Assembly (NCBI RefSeq): GCF_900637195.1
Contig: NZ_LR134356.1
Span: 3,844,001 to 3,908,000, forward strand
DNA: 64,000 bases
From: Mycolicibacterium aurum
GTDB lineage: Bacteria > Actinomycetota > Actinomycetes > Mycobacteriales > Mycobacteriaceae
Direction of reading: 5' to 3'
Shown in pieces: positions 1-7,951 of the stretch (position 1 is the stretch's first letter; each line of letters opens with the position of its first letter). The notes beneath the pieces were generated by a model, which had not been told where the DNA came from, did no database searches, and saw only the letters and a program-made list of their open reading frames with translations. A program made the translations under genes and the position numbers.

Positions 1-342
1 CTGGCGACGTGCGTGGTGGTCGCCGGCCTGTGGATCGGCGTCAACAACACCCTCATCACCGAAACCGTGATGAAGGCAGCACCCGTCGAGCGTGGCGTGG
101 CGTCCGCGGCATACAGCTTCATGCGCTTCAGCGGCGCCGCCGTGGCGCCCTGGCTGGCGGGTGTGCTCGGCGAACAGATCAGCGTCCATCTGCCGTTCTG
201 GGTCGGCGCGGCCGCCGTGCTGCTGGCTGCCACAGCGCTGGTCGCGACGCGGACACACCTGTCACACATCGACGACGCAGAACCTGAACTCGACGAACTC
301 ACCGACGAGGCGACGGCGGTCACCATAGGCAGCGACAGCTGA
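1..342 (+). CDS. MFS transporter, C-terminal fragment
   Basis: The reading frame is open from the first base and ends at a TGA at 340-342, so only the last 113 residues of the protein are in the window. They contain two hydrophobic segments (about residues 2-14 and 66-80) joined by a loop that includes RGVASAAYSFMRFSGAAVAP, a pattern typical of the last helices of 14-helix major facilitator drug exporters. The tail after the last helix is acidic and hydrophilic, as expected for a cytoplasmic end. Substrate cannot be judged from this fragment. The next gene is convergent, only 19 bases away. The family call is fair; a specific efflux role is inference. Confidence 0.7.
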   Translation: MATCVVVAGLWIGVNNTLITETVMKAAPVERGVASAAYSFMRFSGAAVAPWLAGVLGEQISVHLPFWVGAAAVLLAATALVATRTHLSHIDDAEPELDELTDEATAVTIGSDS

Positions 343-361
343 CCGGCTTCCTCGGCCGGCG

Positions 362-1090
362 CTAGCTGACCGCGACGCCGATGAGGTGGCCGACCAGGTA
401 GGTGGCCCCCACGGCCGCGGCGCCAAGTGCCAACTGCCGCAACGCCGCCCACACAATGGGTTGTCTGGTGAACCGCGCCGCGGCAGAACCGGCGAGCAGC
501 AGGCCCACCCCGCCGCAGGCCAATCCGGCCCACAGCGACTCGAAGCCGAGCAGATACGGCAGCAGCGGGATCACCGCCCCGATGGCGAACATCAGAAACG
601 ACGAGATCGCCGCCACCCACGGAGACGGCTTCTCCCGCGGATCGACCCCCAGCTCCTGGATCAGGTGGAAGTTCATGGCCTTGTGCTCGTCGCGATGAAT
701 CTCGTCGGAGGCCGTGCTGGCGGTCTCCGGCGTCATCCCCATCTCGGTGAGCATGGCCACCAGCTCATCCTTCTCGGCCTGCGGGTACTTGCGGAACGAT
801 CGCTGTTCGACCTTGACCTCGGAGTCGATCTGCTCGTTGGCCGTCGTCACCGACGTGTACTCCCCCAGCGCCATCGAGAACGCGCCGGCCAGCAGCCCCG
901 CGACACCGCTGATCACCACGGTGTGCGCGCTCGCACTCGCCGCAACACCCGCTATCAGGGCGGTGTTGCTCACCAACCCGTCCATCGCGCCGAAGGTCGC
1001 CGCACGTAGCCAGCCGCCGGTCACGTCCGCGTGCCGGTGGTCGACGACGTGAGGCAACCCGGTAGGCGATACCCCTGCTGACTCCGTCAT
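362..1090 (-). CDS. VIT1/CCC1-family metal transporter
   Basis: The 242-residue protein has a two-part membrane architecture: two hydrophobic segments near residues 24-65, a charged cytoplasmic region of about 90 residues rich in Glu, Asp and His, and three C-terminal helices. The opening GAMDGLVSNTALIAGVA is the signature of the VIT1/CCC1 family, which moves Fe2+ or Mn2+ across membranes; the acidic middle region is the metal-binding part in characterised members. The open frame extends 172 codons further upstream, but that part lies antisense to the divergent acyl-CoA dehydrogenase and is not credible. The ATG at 1090 is chosen; a TTG at 1096 has better spacing (9 bases) from a GGAGG at 1106-1110. 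The metal is not known. Presence beside other iron genes in the window may be coincidence. Confidence 0.8.
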   Translation of the reverse strand: MTESAGVSPTGLPHVVDHRHADVTGGWLRAATFGAMDGLVSNTALIAGVAASASAHTVVISGVAGLLAGAFSMALGEYTSVTTANEQIDSEVKVEQRSFRKYPQAEKDELVAMLTEMGMTPETASTASDEIHRDEHKAMNFHLIQELGVDPREKPSPWVAAISSFLMFAIGAVIPLLPYLLGFESLWAGLACGGVGLLLAGSAAARFTRQPIVWAALRQLALGAAAVGATYLVGHLIGVAVS

Positions 1091-1192
1091 GTACAAGATT
1101 GAACGCCTCCCCCCGGGGCGGCTGTTACTGAGGATCACCTGGGTTTGTGACATCACAGTTTGCAGCCCGGCCGCGGCGGCTACCGTCGAGAT

Positions 1193-3151
1193 ATGACCAG
1201 CACCGCCGAGCATCTGCGCAATTCGTTGGACGGCCGCTTCCGCGATGTGAAGAACCGGATGCGCCAGGAACTCAGTGACGACATCTTCCGGCCGCACTAC
1301 ACGCCCAACACCGTCATCGCCCGCACCAAAGTGGGTGAGCAGATGCGGATCATGGCCGAACGGGGCGCCGCAGAAGACGGCTTCAAGAAGGAGCACGGCG
1401 GCAACGGTGACGTCGGCGCCGCCGTCACCCAGATCGAGATGCTGGCCATGAGCGATCTGTCGCTGATGGTCAAGGCCGGCGTGCAGTGGGGTCTGTTCGG
1501 TGGCGCCATCGAGAACCTCGGCACCGAGCGCCACCACCAGGCCTACGTCCAGCGCCTCATCGATCTGGACCTGCTGGGCTGTTTCGCGATGACCGAGACC
1601 GGTCACGGCAGCGACGTCCAGTCGCTGGAGACCACCGCGACCTACGATCCGGACACCCAGGAGTTCGTCATCGACTCCCCCACCCGGACGTCACGCAAGG
1701 ACTACATCGGCGGCGCCGCGCAAACAGCAAGGGTGGCGGCGGTTTTCGCGCAACTGATCACCCAGGGCGAAGGCCACGGGGTGCACTGCTTCGTGGTGCC
1801 GATCCGCGACGACAAGGGCGAAGACCTGCCCGGGGTGACGACGTCGGACTGCCACTACAAGGGCGGCCTTCCGGGCGTGGACAACGGGCGCATCCAGTTC
1901 GACAACGTCCGCGTACCCCGGGAGAACCTGCTGAACAAGTACGCCGACGTCGCGGCCGACGGTACGTACAGTTCGCCGATCGAGAACGCCAACCGGCGGT
2001 TCTTCACGATGCTGGGCACTCTGATCCGTGGCCGCGTCACCGTCGGCGGCAGCGCGGGCGCCGCGGCGCGGGTGGGCCTGGACATTGCCACCCGGTATGC
2101 GTTGGAGCGCAGGCAGTTCTCCGACCCCGACGGCGGCGAAGTACTGCTGATGGACTACCTCGTGCATCAGCGCCGGCTGTTCCCATTGATCGCCCGCTCC
2201 TACGCGCTGCAGTTCGCGCAGAACGAACTCGTCGCTAAGTGTCACGAGCTGCAGAGCGCCGACGACCCGGACCCCGAGGAGCAGCGCGAGCTGGAATCGC
2301 GCGCGGCCGGGCTTAAGGCTGCCAACACCTGGCACGCCACCCGCGCCATCCAGGAGGCACGCGAGGCATGCGGTGGCGCCGGGTATCTCGCCGAGAACCG
2401 GTTGATCGCCCTAAAGGCCGACACCGACGTGTTCACCACGTTCGAAGGTGACAACCACGTGCTGTTCCAGCTGGTAGCCAAGGAGCTGCTGACCGCGTAC
2501 GCCGACGACATCAAGGGCATGAGCCCGGTCGAGTGGGTGCGGTTCGCGGCGAACTTCGCCGGTGAACGTGTGATGAAACGCACTGCGGCGCAAACGATCA
2601 TGCAGACCATCCTGGACACCCGCGAGGACAACGAGGAAGAGGGCAGCCTCTTCAACCGCGGAACCCAGGTCCAGATGTTCTCCGACCGCGAAGAGTACAT
2701 GCTGGCCTCGGTGGCGCGGCGCCTGCAGAGCAAGTCCAAGGAGATGAGCGCGTTCGAGGCGTTCAACTCCGTGCAGGACCACGTTCTGCACGTCGCGCAG
2801 GCACACATCGACCGCATCGTCCTGGAGGCGTTCGTCGCGGGTATCGACGCCTGCGAGACGAAAGACGCCCGGGAAATCCTCGGCATGGTCTGCGACCTGT
2901 ACGCGCTGTCGGTGATCGAGGAGGACAAGGCCTGGTTCGTCGAGCACCGCTTCCTGTCCACCGAACGCGCCAAAGCGGTCACGCGAGGCATCAACGACCG
3001 CTGCAAGCGGCTGCGTCCCTATGCGGAAACACTCGTCGACGGCTTCGGCATCCCCGAGAAGCTGCGCTACGCCGAGATGCTGCACCCGGAGAACATCCCC
3101 GACGCCGACGAACACCAGCGCAAGGACGCCACCAGCGCCGGCGTCATCTGA
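1193..3151 (+). CDS. Acyl-CoA dehydrogenase / acyl-CoA oxidase family protein (FadE-like)
   Basis: This 652-residue flavoprotein should oxidise an acyl-CoA to the trans-2-enoyl-CoA in fatty-acid or side-chain degradation. The middle domain carries FAMTETGHGSDVQSLET, the FAD/substrate loop, and the C-terminal helical domain has CGGAGY followed by TTFEGDN near residue 420. The Glu in TFEGDN is the catalytic base position in acyl-CoA oxidases. That motif and the length (ordinary FadE proteins are about 380-400 residues) place it with the long oxidase-like branch; whether O2 or ETF accepts the electrons is not visible. The ATG at 1193 is chosen because a TACCGT minus-10 element at 1181-1186 puts transcription start on the codon itself, implying a leaderless mRNA; an in-frame TTG at 1160 is less likely. 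Confidence 0.85.
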   Translation: MTSTAEHLRNSLDGRFRDVKNRMRQELSDDIFRPHYTPNTVIARTKVGEQMRIMAERGAAEDGFKKEHGGNGDVGAAVTQIEMLAMSDLSLMVKAGVQWGLFGGAIENLGTERHHQAYVQRLIDLDLLGCFAMTETGHGSDVQSLETTATYDPDTQEFVIDSPTRTSRKDYIGGAAQTARVAAVFAQLITQGEGHGVHCFVVPIRDDKGEDLPGVTTSDCHYKGGLPGVDNGRIQFDNVRVPRENLLNKYADVAADGTYSSPIENANRRFFTMLGTLIRGRVTVGGSAGAAARVGLDIATRYALERRQFSDPDGGEVLLMDYLVHQRRLFPLIARSYALQFAQNELVAKCHELQSADDPDPEEQRELESRAAGLKAANTWHATRAIQEAREACGGAGYLAENRLIALKADTDVFTTFEGDNHVLFQLVAKELLTAYADDIKGMSPVEWVRFAANFAGERVMKRTAAQTIMQTILDTREDNEEEGSLFNRGTQVQMFSDREEYMLASVARRLQSKSKEMSAFEAFNSVQDHVLHVAQAHIDRIVLEAFVAGIDACETKDAREILGMVCDLYALSVIEEDKAWFVEHRFLSTERAKAVTRGINDRCKRLRPYAETLVDGFGIPEKLRYAEMLHPENIPDADEHQRKDATSAGVI

Positions 3152-3157
3152 CGGCGG

Positions 3158-3631
3158 TCAGGCGCCCGGCACCGGGTCCAGCACGGTCAGCCTGCCTTCT
3201 TCCAGCGTGACCCGCGCTGTGCCGATGCCCGTGGGGCAGCACGGCTCGTCCTGACCCTGGCGCCACTGGTACTGCACGACCGCGTTGTGTTCGCCCTGTG
3301 GCGTGACGGTGATGTACGGCCGCGGCTCCATCGTCGGCGACCCGACCGGCTCGACACCGTCGAAGAACAGCGCCTGCTGTGGGCTGTCGGGCTGATCACC
3401 CGCGGTGACGACGACCCACTGCAGACGGCAGTCCGCAGCGGCCCCCCGCGCGGTCTCGCGCCACGGTCCTGGGGGTAGCAGCGTCAGCTCGGACTCGACG
3501 GTCTCTGCCGCGGGAGCGGGACCGCATTGGGCGGCGGTACTGGTCGGCGGGGGCGACGGCGGGCTCCAGCCACAGCCGGCGGCCACAGCGACGAACAGCC
3601 CCGACGAGATGACCACAGCGAGACGACGCAT
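3158..3631 (-). CDS. Putative lipoprotein, hypothetical
   Basis: A 157-residue protein with a signal peptide: basic MRR, a hydrophobic stretch and a lipobox VAAGC with Cys near residue 20, followed by a Pro/Ser-rich linker. It should be lipidated and anchored on the outer face of the cytoplasmic membrane. The mature part has four further cysteines (CGP, CRL and a CCP pair near residue 137), possibly forming disulfides. No catalytic motif is recognised. It is convergent with the acyl-CoA dehydrogenase (6 bases between stops) and the next small secreted protein lies upstream on the same strand. The function is unknown. Confidence 0.7.
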   Translation of the reverse strand: MRRLAVVISSGLFVAVAAGCGWSPPSPPPTSTAAQCGPAPAAETVESELTLLPPGPWRETARGAAADCRLQWVVVTAGDQPDSPQQALFFDGVEPVGSPTMEPRPYITVTPQGEHNAVVQYQWRQGQDEPCCPTGIGTARVTLEEGRLTVLDPVPGA

Positions 3632-3673
3632 GACGACGAGCTTACGGCGGTGACACCGAGGCCGTTGATCGCT

Positions 3674-3916
3674 CTAGCCGCAACCGCCACCCCACGCGAC
3701 GGAACCGCAGGGCGCCTGGGCCGTGACCGGTGGGCTGAACGACATCGTTGCCAGCGTCGTCGGATCCGGGGCGGGTTCGACGGTGGCGCCCTCGCCGCCG
3801 TCGTGGAACGAACCCGTCTTCGGGTACGTCCCGGCCTGCGCGACGTCGACTCCGACCGCGCCGAACAGCGCGGAGGCGCCCAACACGGCGCAGAGCAATC
3901 TCAATTTGAGCGTCAT
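3674..3916 (-). CDS. Small secreted protein, hypothetical
   Basis: An 80-residue protein starting MTLKLRLLCAVLG, with a Sec-type signal peptide and an AQA cleavage motif near residue 28. The mature part is only about 50 residues, rich in Gly, Pro and Thr, and ends in a Cys-containing SVAWGGGCG with a second Cys ten residues earlier, so one disulfide is possible. The ATG at 3916 follows AGCGAGG by 8 bases; a GTG three codons upstream lies on the ribosome site and is rejected. It resembles the many short exported proteins of mycobacteria but no family was recognised. It is followed on the same strand by the lipoprotein gene after 42 bases, so they may be co-transcribed. Confidence 0.6.
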   Translation of the reverse strand: MTLKLRLLCAVLGASALFGAVGVDVAQAGTYPKTGSFHDGGEGATVEPAPDPTTLATMSFSPPVTAQAPCGSVAWGGGCG

Positions 3917-4187
3917 TACCCACACCTCGCTTGGACATGTACGAAAAGCGTTGCAGCTCTGCGGCTGCCGAGCTGTCTCGAAGCCTATGAGCTGTGCGGT
4001 GGATTTCTCTCTGCTCGCCAGCGGGTTCCTACGAACACCACAGCGATCACACGCCTCGTCACCGCCGCGAAGTGACGTACGGCCCCCATAGTCGTTGTCC
4101 GATAACAGCTTTGACTATTTCGGCGATCTACGTCGGCAGAACCCCGACGTTCCGGTACCTTTCGCGTATTGGACAGGGGGTGGGGCT

Positions 4188-5156
4188 GTGGGACGACCCG
4201 CGTACCGAGACGTGCTCGGCGTCGTGTTCTTGCTCGTGGTCGCGTATTCCAGCAGCGACAAGGTCGTCGGTGGGCTCCTCGGCGTGATCGGCCTGGGTAA
4301 CTCCTCCATCACGCGCGTGGCCGTCATCCTCACCGACATCGCCATCCTGGGTGTGACCGCCGTGCTCAAACGCGCCATCGGCCGTGCCGATGGCACACCA
4401 GGGAGGCTGTGGAGATGGTGGTCGGCTGCGGCTGTGGCGGTGGTGGTCGTCGACGTCGTGAGGGCCGTGGTAGGCGCGGATACGTCCTTGGCCCTCGACC
4501 TGGCATGCTCAGGCACGTTCCTGCTCGCGATGGCACTTTTGTTGATGACCTCGCTGAACGCGCACCCGAGAACACTTTTCAGTACCGCGGCGCGGGCGAC
4601 GATGCCGCTCGACTGGCAACGCGTCGGTGCCACGGCCCCGCTGATCATCGGCAGCGTTGCGGCCTACTTCGGTGCCACGCTGTGGACCGACTCACTCAAC
4701 CCCGAGGCGGTCCGCCACCTCAGCGCAGGCCTCCAGGAGGAGATCGCGCAGATGTCGCCCGTCGCTCAGAGCACGACCCTGGCCCAGCTGTGTGACGACG
4801 GAGTCAACCCGACCTACTTCCAGCACATCGCAGAAGTGATCCCGGTGCTTCTGCTCGCGCTGGGCGTCGAGTTCAACTACTTCCGCCAGGCGGTGCGCGA
4901 TCCGGTGCAACGCGCGGTCATGGCGGTGACGGTGACGGTGATGTGCGTCGCGCTGGTGCTCGCGGTGTCTACCTTGCCCTGGGACGGGGCCGGGTGCGAT
5001 GACGTCCTGCAGCCGTGGCACGAGTATTTGGCGTTCACCGTCAGCCTTCAGGCCATCTTCATGGCCTTGACGACTGTGGTGTGGATGCTCCTGGCGACGT
5101 TGTCGTCAGACGATGAGCTCCCCCGCCTGGACTCGAACCAGGAACCGTCCGATTAA
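4188..5156 (+). CDS. Polytopic membrane protein, hypothetical
   Basis: A 322-residue protein with about seven or eight hydrophobic segments, a likely integral membrane protein of unknown function. The frame can be extended to a TTG at 4095, but codons between 4095 and 4187 often end in A or T, unlike the strongly GC-ending codons downstream, and GGGGGTGGGG lies just before GTG 4188, so 4188 is chosen. The last 13 codons lie inside the tRNA-Asn gene on the opposite strand, and the stop codon overlaps the tRNA anticodon loop, so the C-terminal residues PRLDSNQEPSD are antisense tRNA sequence. The natural C-terminus may have been lost or replaced. In Mtb the position next to asnT holds lppQ, which this protein does not resemble. 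Confidence 0.6.
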   Translation: MGRPAYRDVLGVVFLLVVAYSSSDKVVGGLLGVIGLGNSSITRVAVILTDIAILGVTAVLKRAIGRADGTPGRLWRWWSAAAVAVVVVDVVRAVVGADTSLALDLACSGTFLLAMALLLMTSLNAHPRTLFSTAARATMPLDWQRVGATAPLIIGSVAAYFGATLWTDSLNPEAVRHLSAGLQEEIAQMSPVAQSTTLAQLCDDGVNPTYFQHIAEVIPVLLLALGVEFNYFRQAVRDPVQRAVMAVTVTVMCVALVLAVSTLPWDGAGCDDVLQPWHEYLAFTVSLQAIFMALTTVVWMLLATLSSDDELPRLDSNQEPSD

Positions 5157-5190
5157 CAGTCGGAAGCTCTGCCAATTGAGCTACAGGGGA
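5118..5190 (-). tRNA. asnT: tRNA-Asn (anticodon GTT)
   Basis: The minus strand folds into a complete cloverleaf of 73 bases: acceptor stem TCCCCTG paired with CGGGGGA, D arm GCTC/GAGC, anticodon stem TCCGA/TCGGA around loop CTGTTAA (anticodon GTT), and T arm CCTGG-TTCGAGT-CCAGG. The discriminator base is G. No CCA is encoded. The 3' end overlaps the 3' end of the membrane-protein gene on the other strand. In Mtb asnT is also found immediately beside Rv2342 and dnaG, matching this location. Confidence 0.95.
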
Positions 5191-5346
5191 TTGCGCTCCC
5201 GCGGCCATTTCGCCGTGGGCCAGAGAGCACTCTAACCTACGCGCGGTTCCGCGTGCCAATGCGTTGCCTGGTGGGTCGCCGGAGCCGGAAATCAGGCAGG
5301 ATGGACATGAACAGTTCGCCATTCGAGAGTCTCTGGGAGGAGCCCC

Positions 5347-5598
5347 GTGATCGGGTATGTCGCCGTTGCGGCCGTCGGCTACGTGCTGGGAACCAAGGCC
5401 GGCAGGCGGCGCTACGACCAGATCGCAGGGACGTATCGCGCGGTCACGGCCAGTCCGGCAGCCAAATCGGTGATCGAGGCCGGGCGCCGCAAAATCGCCG
5501 AGCGGGTGTCACCCGACCCGACGATGGTGAAATTGACAAGCATCGACTCCGGCACCGAGATTCTGGAGCCGGAGCAGAGGATGCGAAGAGAGCCCTAG
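5347..5598 (+). CDS. Small conserved protein, Rv2342-like
   Basis: An 83-residue protein with an N-terminal hydrophobic segment (IGYVAVAAVGYVLGTKAG) followed by a basic RRR and an amphipathic, soluble tail. The segment resembles a membrane anchor of the YtxH-like type with the rest in the cytoplasm. GTG 5347 is preceded by GGGAGGAG at good spacing. Its position between tRNA-Asn and dnaG corresponds to Rv2342 in Mtb. Function is unknown. Its stop overlaps that of the convergent small secreted protein by 4 bases. Confidence 0.75.
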   Translation: MIGYVAVAAVGYVLGTKAGRRRYDQIAGTYRAVTASPAAKSVIEAGRRKIAERVSPDPTMVKLTSIDSGTEILEPEQRMRREP

Positions 5599-5903
5599 CC
5601 GATCGGCTGGTTGATCGTGGTGCCCGGCATGAGCGGCCCCGTCGTGAAGCCGAATCCCGGGTAACTACCGACGCCGAAGCCGACCTGAGGCGTGCCGATG
5701 GTGGCGCCGCTTCCGTTCGAGTAGGACAGGCAGTTGCCGTCCTCCGCGTTGCCGAACCAGGCCAGGCAGCGGGGAGCAGCAGTCGACTGAGAAGCGACAT
5801 CCGCGCTGGTCGTCGCCGCGTAGAGAGGAACGGCGACAGCAGCGGCCGCAATGGCCCCGGCGATCACCCGAGACTTATTGGTCCGGATCTTGCTTACCAG
5901 CAT
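5595..5903 (-). CDS. Small secreted mycobacterial protein, hypothetical
   Basis: A 102-residue protein beginning MLVSKIRTNKSR, then an Ala/Val-rich hydrophobic segment ending in YAATTSADVA, consistent with export. The mature part holds two cysteines around AWFGNAEDGN and then SYSNGSGATIG, a pattern I recognise from small conserved mycobacterial exported proteins without a known role. The ATG at 5903 has GGAGAAGGCGAG upstream at usable spacing; the open frame reaches back to 5945 but that part would disrupt the signal peptide. It ends convergently with the Rv2342-like gene and starts about 58 bases downstream of the dnaG stop on the same strand. Confidence 0.65.
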   Translation of the reverse strand: MLVSKIRTNKSRVIAGAIAAAAVAVPLYAATTSADVASQSTAAPRCLAWFGNAEDGNCLSYSNGSGATIGTPQVGFGVGSYPGFGFTTGPLMPGTTINQPIG

Positions 5904-5961
5904 GTACAGCTCGCCTTCTCCCCGACGGATTGCAGCCACAACCATAACCCGCCTATCGCGT

Positions 5962-7920
5962 TCACGCAGTCAGGTCGTTACCACTGGCCTGTTCCAGCAG
6001 GCTGCGCCGGTAGGCCTCCATGGCCACCAGGTCTCCGAAGAGGGCGTGGTACTCGTCACCCTGCTCGACCGGGGACATCCGCTGCAGCTTCGATTTGACC
6101 TCGGCGATCTGCCTGCCGATCCAGACTTCCTGCAAACGCGCCAGCACACCGCCGATGTAGCGCGGAAGCCGCTCGTCCTCAGCGTTGATGGCCTCGGCGC
6201 TGAGCTCGTTGACCAGGCCACCCGCCAATGGCGTCGGCACCTGGTCGCGGACGGCTTCGATCCACTGCGCCCCGGTCATCCCCGACGACGTGCCGCCCGC
6301 GGCCTCGATCGCCGCCCGCACCGCCGCGTAGCCGGGATGGGTGAAACTCTCGGCCGCCAGCGAGTCGAAGACCGGTCCGGCCAGCGCCGGGAACTGCAGC
6401 GCCGATTTCAGTGCCTCACGCTGCGGCCACAGCGTGGGATCGGCGGGGTCGGGGCGAAGCGCCGCCGGGGCGGGCGCGTTCTCACCGCGCGCTGCTGCTT
6501 GGGCCTGCGCCTGCTCGGCTGCGGCACTTCGCCGACGCGTCCGGTCGGGCATCCCCCGCTTGTTGGCTTCTTCACGGACCCGGCTGAGCACCTGGCCCTC
6601 GTCACTCCAGCCCGTCCAGCCCGCGAGCCGACGTGCGTATTCGTCGCGCAGGGCGTAATCCCGGATCCGCGCGACCAGAGGTACACACTGACGCAACGCG
6701 TCGACCTGCGCCTGCGGGTCGTTGTCGAGGACGTCGCCGCTGGGGATCACACTGCGGACCGCGAATTCGAACATCGGGATCCGTCGCGCCACGAGGTCGC
6801 GCAGGGCACCATCCCCGGACCTCAGCCGCAGATCGCACGGATCCATCCCGTCGGCGGCCACGGCGACGAACGATTTCCCCGCCACCTGCTGGTCGCCGTC
6901 GAAGGCCTTCAGTGCGGCCGCCTGCCCCGCCGCGTCCCCGTCGAAGACGAAGATCAGCTCGCCGCGGTACCAGTTGTCGTCCATCATCAGCCGGCGCAAC
7001 AGCGCCAGGTGGCCGTCGCCGAACGCGGTTCCGCACGACGCGACCGCGGTGGTCTCACCGGCCAGGTGCATCGCCATCACGTCGGTGTAGCCCTCCACAA
7101 CCACGGCACGGTGCGCCTTGGCGATGTCGCGCTTGGCCAGGTCGAGTCCGAACAGCACCGCCGACTTCTTGTACAACACCGTCTCGGGGGTGTTGACGTA
7201 TTTGGCTTCCATCTGGTCGTCGTCGAAGATCCGCCGCGCCCCGAACCCGATGACTTCGCCGCCGCCGGCCCGGATCGGCCAGAGCAGACGCCGGTGGAAC
7301 CGGTCCATCGGGCCGCGGCGGCCCTCCCTGGACAGCCCCGCGGCTTCCAGCTCCTTGAACTCGAACCCCTTGCGAAGCAGGTGTTTGGTCAAGGTGTCCC
7401 ACCCCGACGGGGCGAATCCGCAGCCGAACCTCGCGGCGGCCTCGCCGTCGAAGTTGCGATCGATGAGGTACTGACGGGCGGGAGCGGCCTCGGCGCTCTG
7501 CAACGCCTCGGCGTAGAACTCCTGGGCGGCGGCGTTGGCTGCCAGCAGCCTGCTGCGGCTGCCCCGGTCGCGCTGGACGTTGGTGGTGGACCCGCCGGTG
7601 TAGGTGACGGTGTAGCCGACCCGGTCGGCGAGCAGTTCGACCGCCTCCACGAAGCTGACGTGCTCAATTTTCTGCAGGAAGGCGTAGACGTCGCCGCCCT
7701 CCCCGCAGCCGAAGCAGTGGAAGTGGCCATGGTTGGGCCGCACGTGGAAGGACGGGGACTTCTCGTCGTGGAACGGACAGAGACCCTTGAGGGAATCCGC
7801 ACCCGCACGGCGCAACTGCACGTAGTCCCCGACGACGTCTTCGATGCTGACGCGTTCGCGGATGGCGGAGATGTCGCGATCCGGGATACGGCCCCGCCCC
7901 CGAGTCACGTCGCCTGCCAC
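5962..7920 (-). CDS. dnaG: DNA primase DnaG
   Basis: A 652-residue primase that lays RNA primers for chromosome replication at the fork with DnaB. The N-terminal zinc-binding domain is visible (CPFH near residue 48 and CFGC near residue 69, CHC2 type), then the catalytic core with TOPRIM motifs VVEGYTDVM and FVFDGDAAG near residues 275-330. The C-terminal 200 residues would be the helicase-binding part. GTG at 7920 gives the family-standard MAGDVTRGRGRIPD opening. It is followed upstream on the same strand by dgt with a 31-base gap, the Mtb arrangement (Rv2343c-Rv2344c), so the two are probably co-transcribed. Confidence 0.97.
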   Translation of the reverse strand: MAGDVTRGRGRIPDRDISAIRERVSIEDVVGDYVQLRRAGADSLKGLCPFHDEKSPSFHVRPNHGHFHCFGCGEGGDVYAFLQKIEHVSFVEAVELLADRVGYTVTYTGGSTTNVQRDRGSRSRLLAANAAAQEFYAEALQSAEAAPARQYLIDRNFDGEAAARFGCGFAPSGWDTLTKHLLRKGFEFKELEAAGLSREGRRGPMDRFHRRLLWPIRAGGGEVIGFGARRIFDDDQMEAKYVNTPETVLYKKSAVLFGLDLAKRDIAKAHRAVVVEGYTDVMAMHLAGETTAVASCGTAFGDGHLALLRRLMMDDNWYRGELIFVFDGDAAGQAAALKAFDGDQQVAGKSFVAVAADGMDPCDLRLRSGDGALRDLVARRIPMFEFAVRSVIPSGDVLDNDPQAQVDALRQCVPLVARIRDYALRDEYARRLAGWTGWSDEGQVLSRVREEANKRGMPDRTRRRSAAAEQAQAQAAARGENAPAPAALRPDPADPTLWPQREALKSALQFPALAGPVFDSLAAESFTHPGYAAVRAAIEAAGGTSSGMTGAQWIEAVRDQVPTPLAGGLVNELSAEAINAEDERLPRYIGGVLARLQEVWIGRQIAEVKSKLQRMSPVEQGDEYHALFGDLVAMEAYRRSLLEQASGNDLTA

Positions 7921-7951
7921 CCGGCCAGTCTAGAGCCCGCGGAGGCGGTGG

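Noticed and set aside
362..1606. Very long N-terminal extension of the VIT1/CCC1 protein
   Set aside because: The extra 172 codons are antisense to the acyl-CoA dehydrogenase, whereas family proteins start near MTESAG.
4095..4187. Upstream part of the membrane-protein frame from TTG 4095
   Set aside because: Codon third positions lose the GC bias and the start has no ribosome site.
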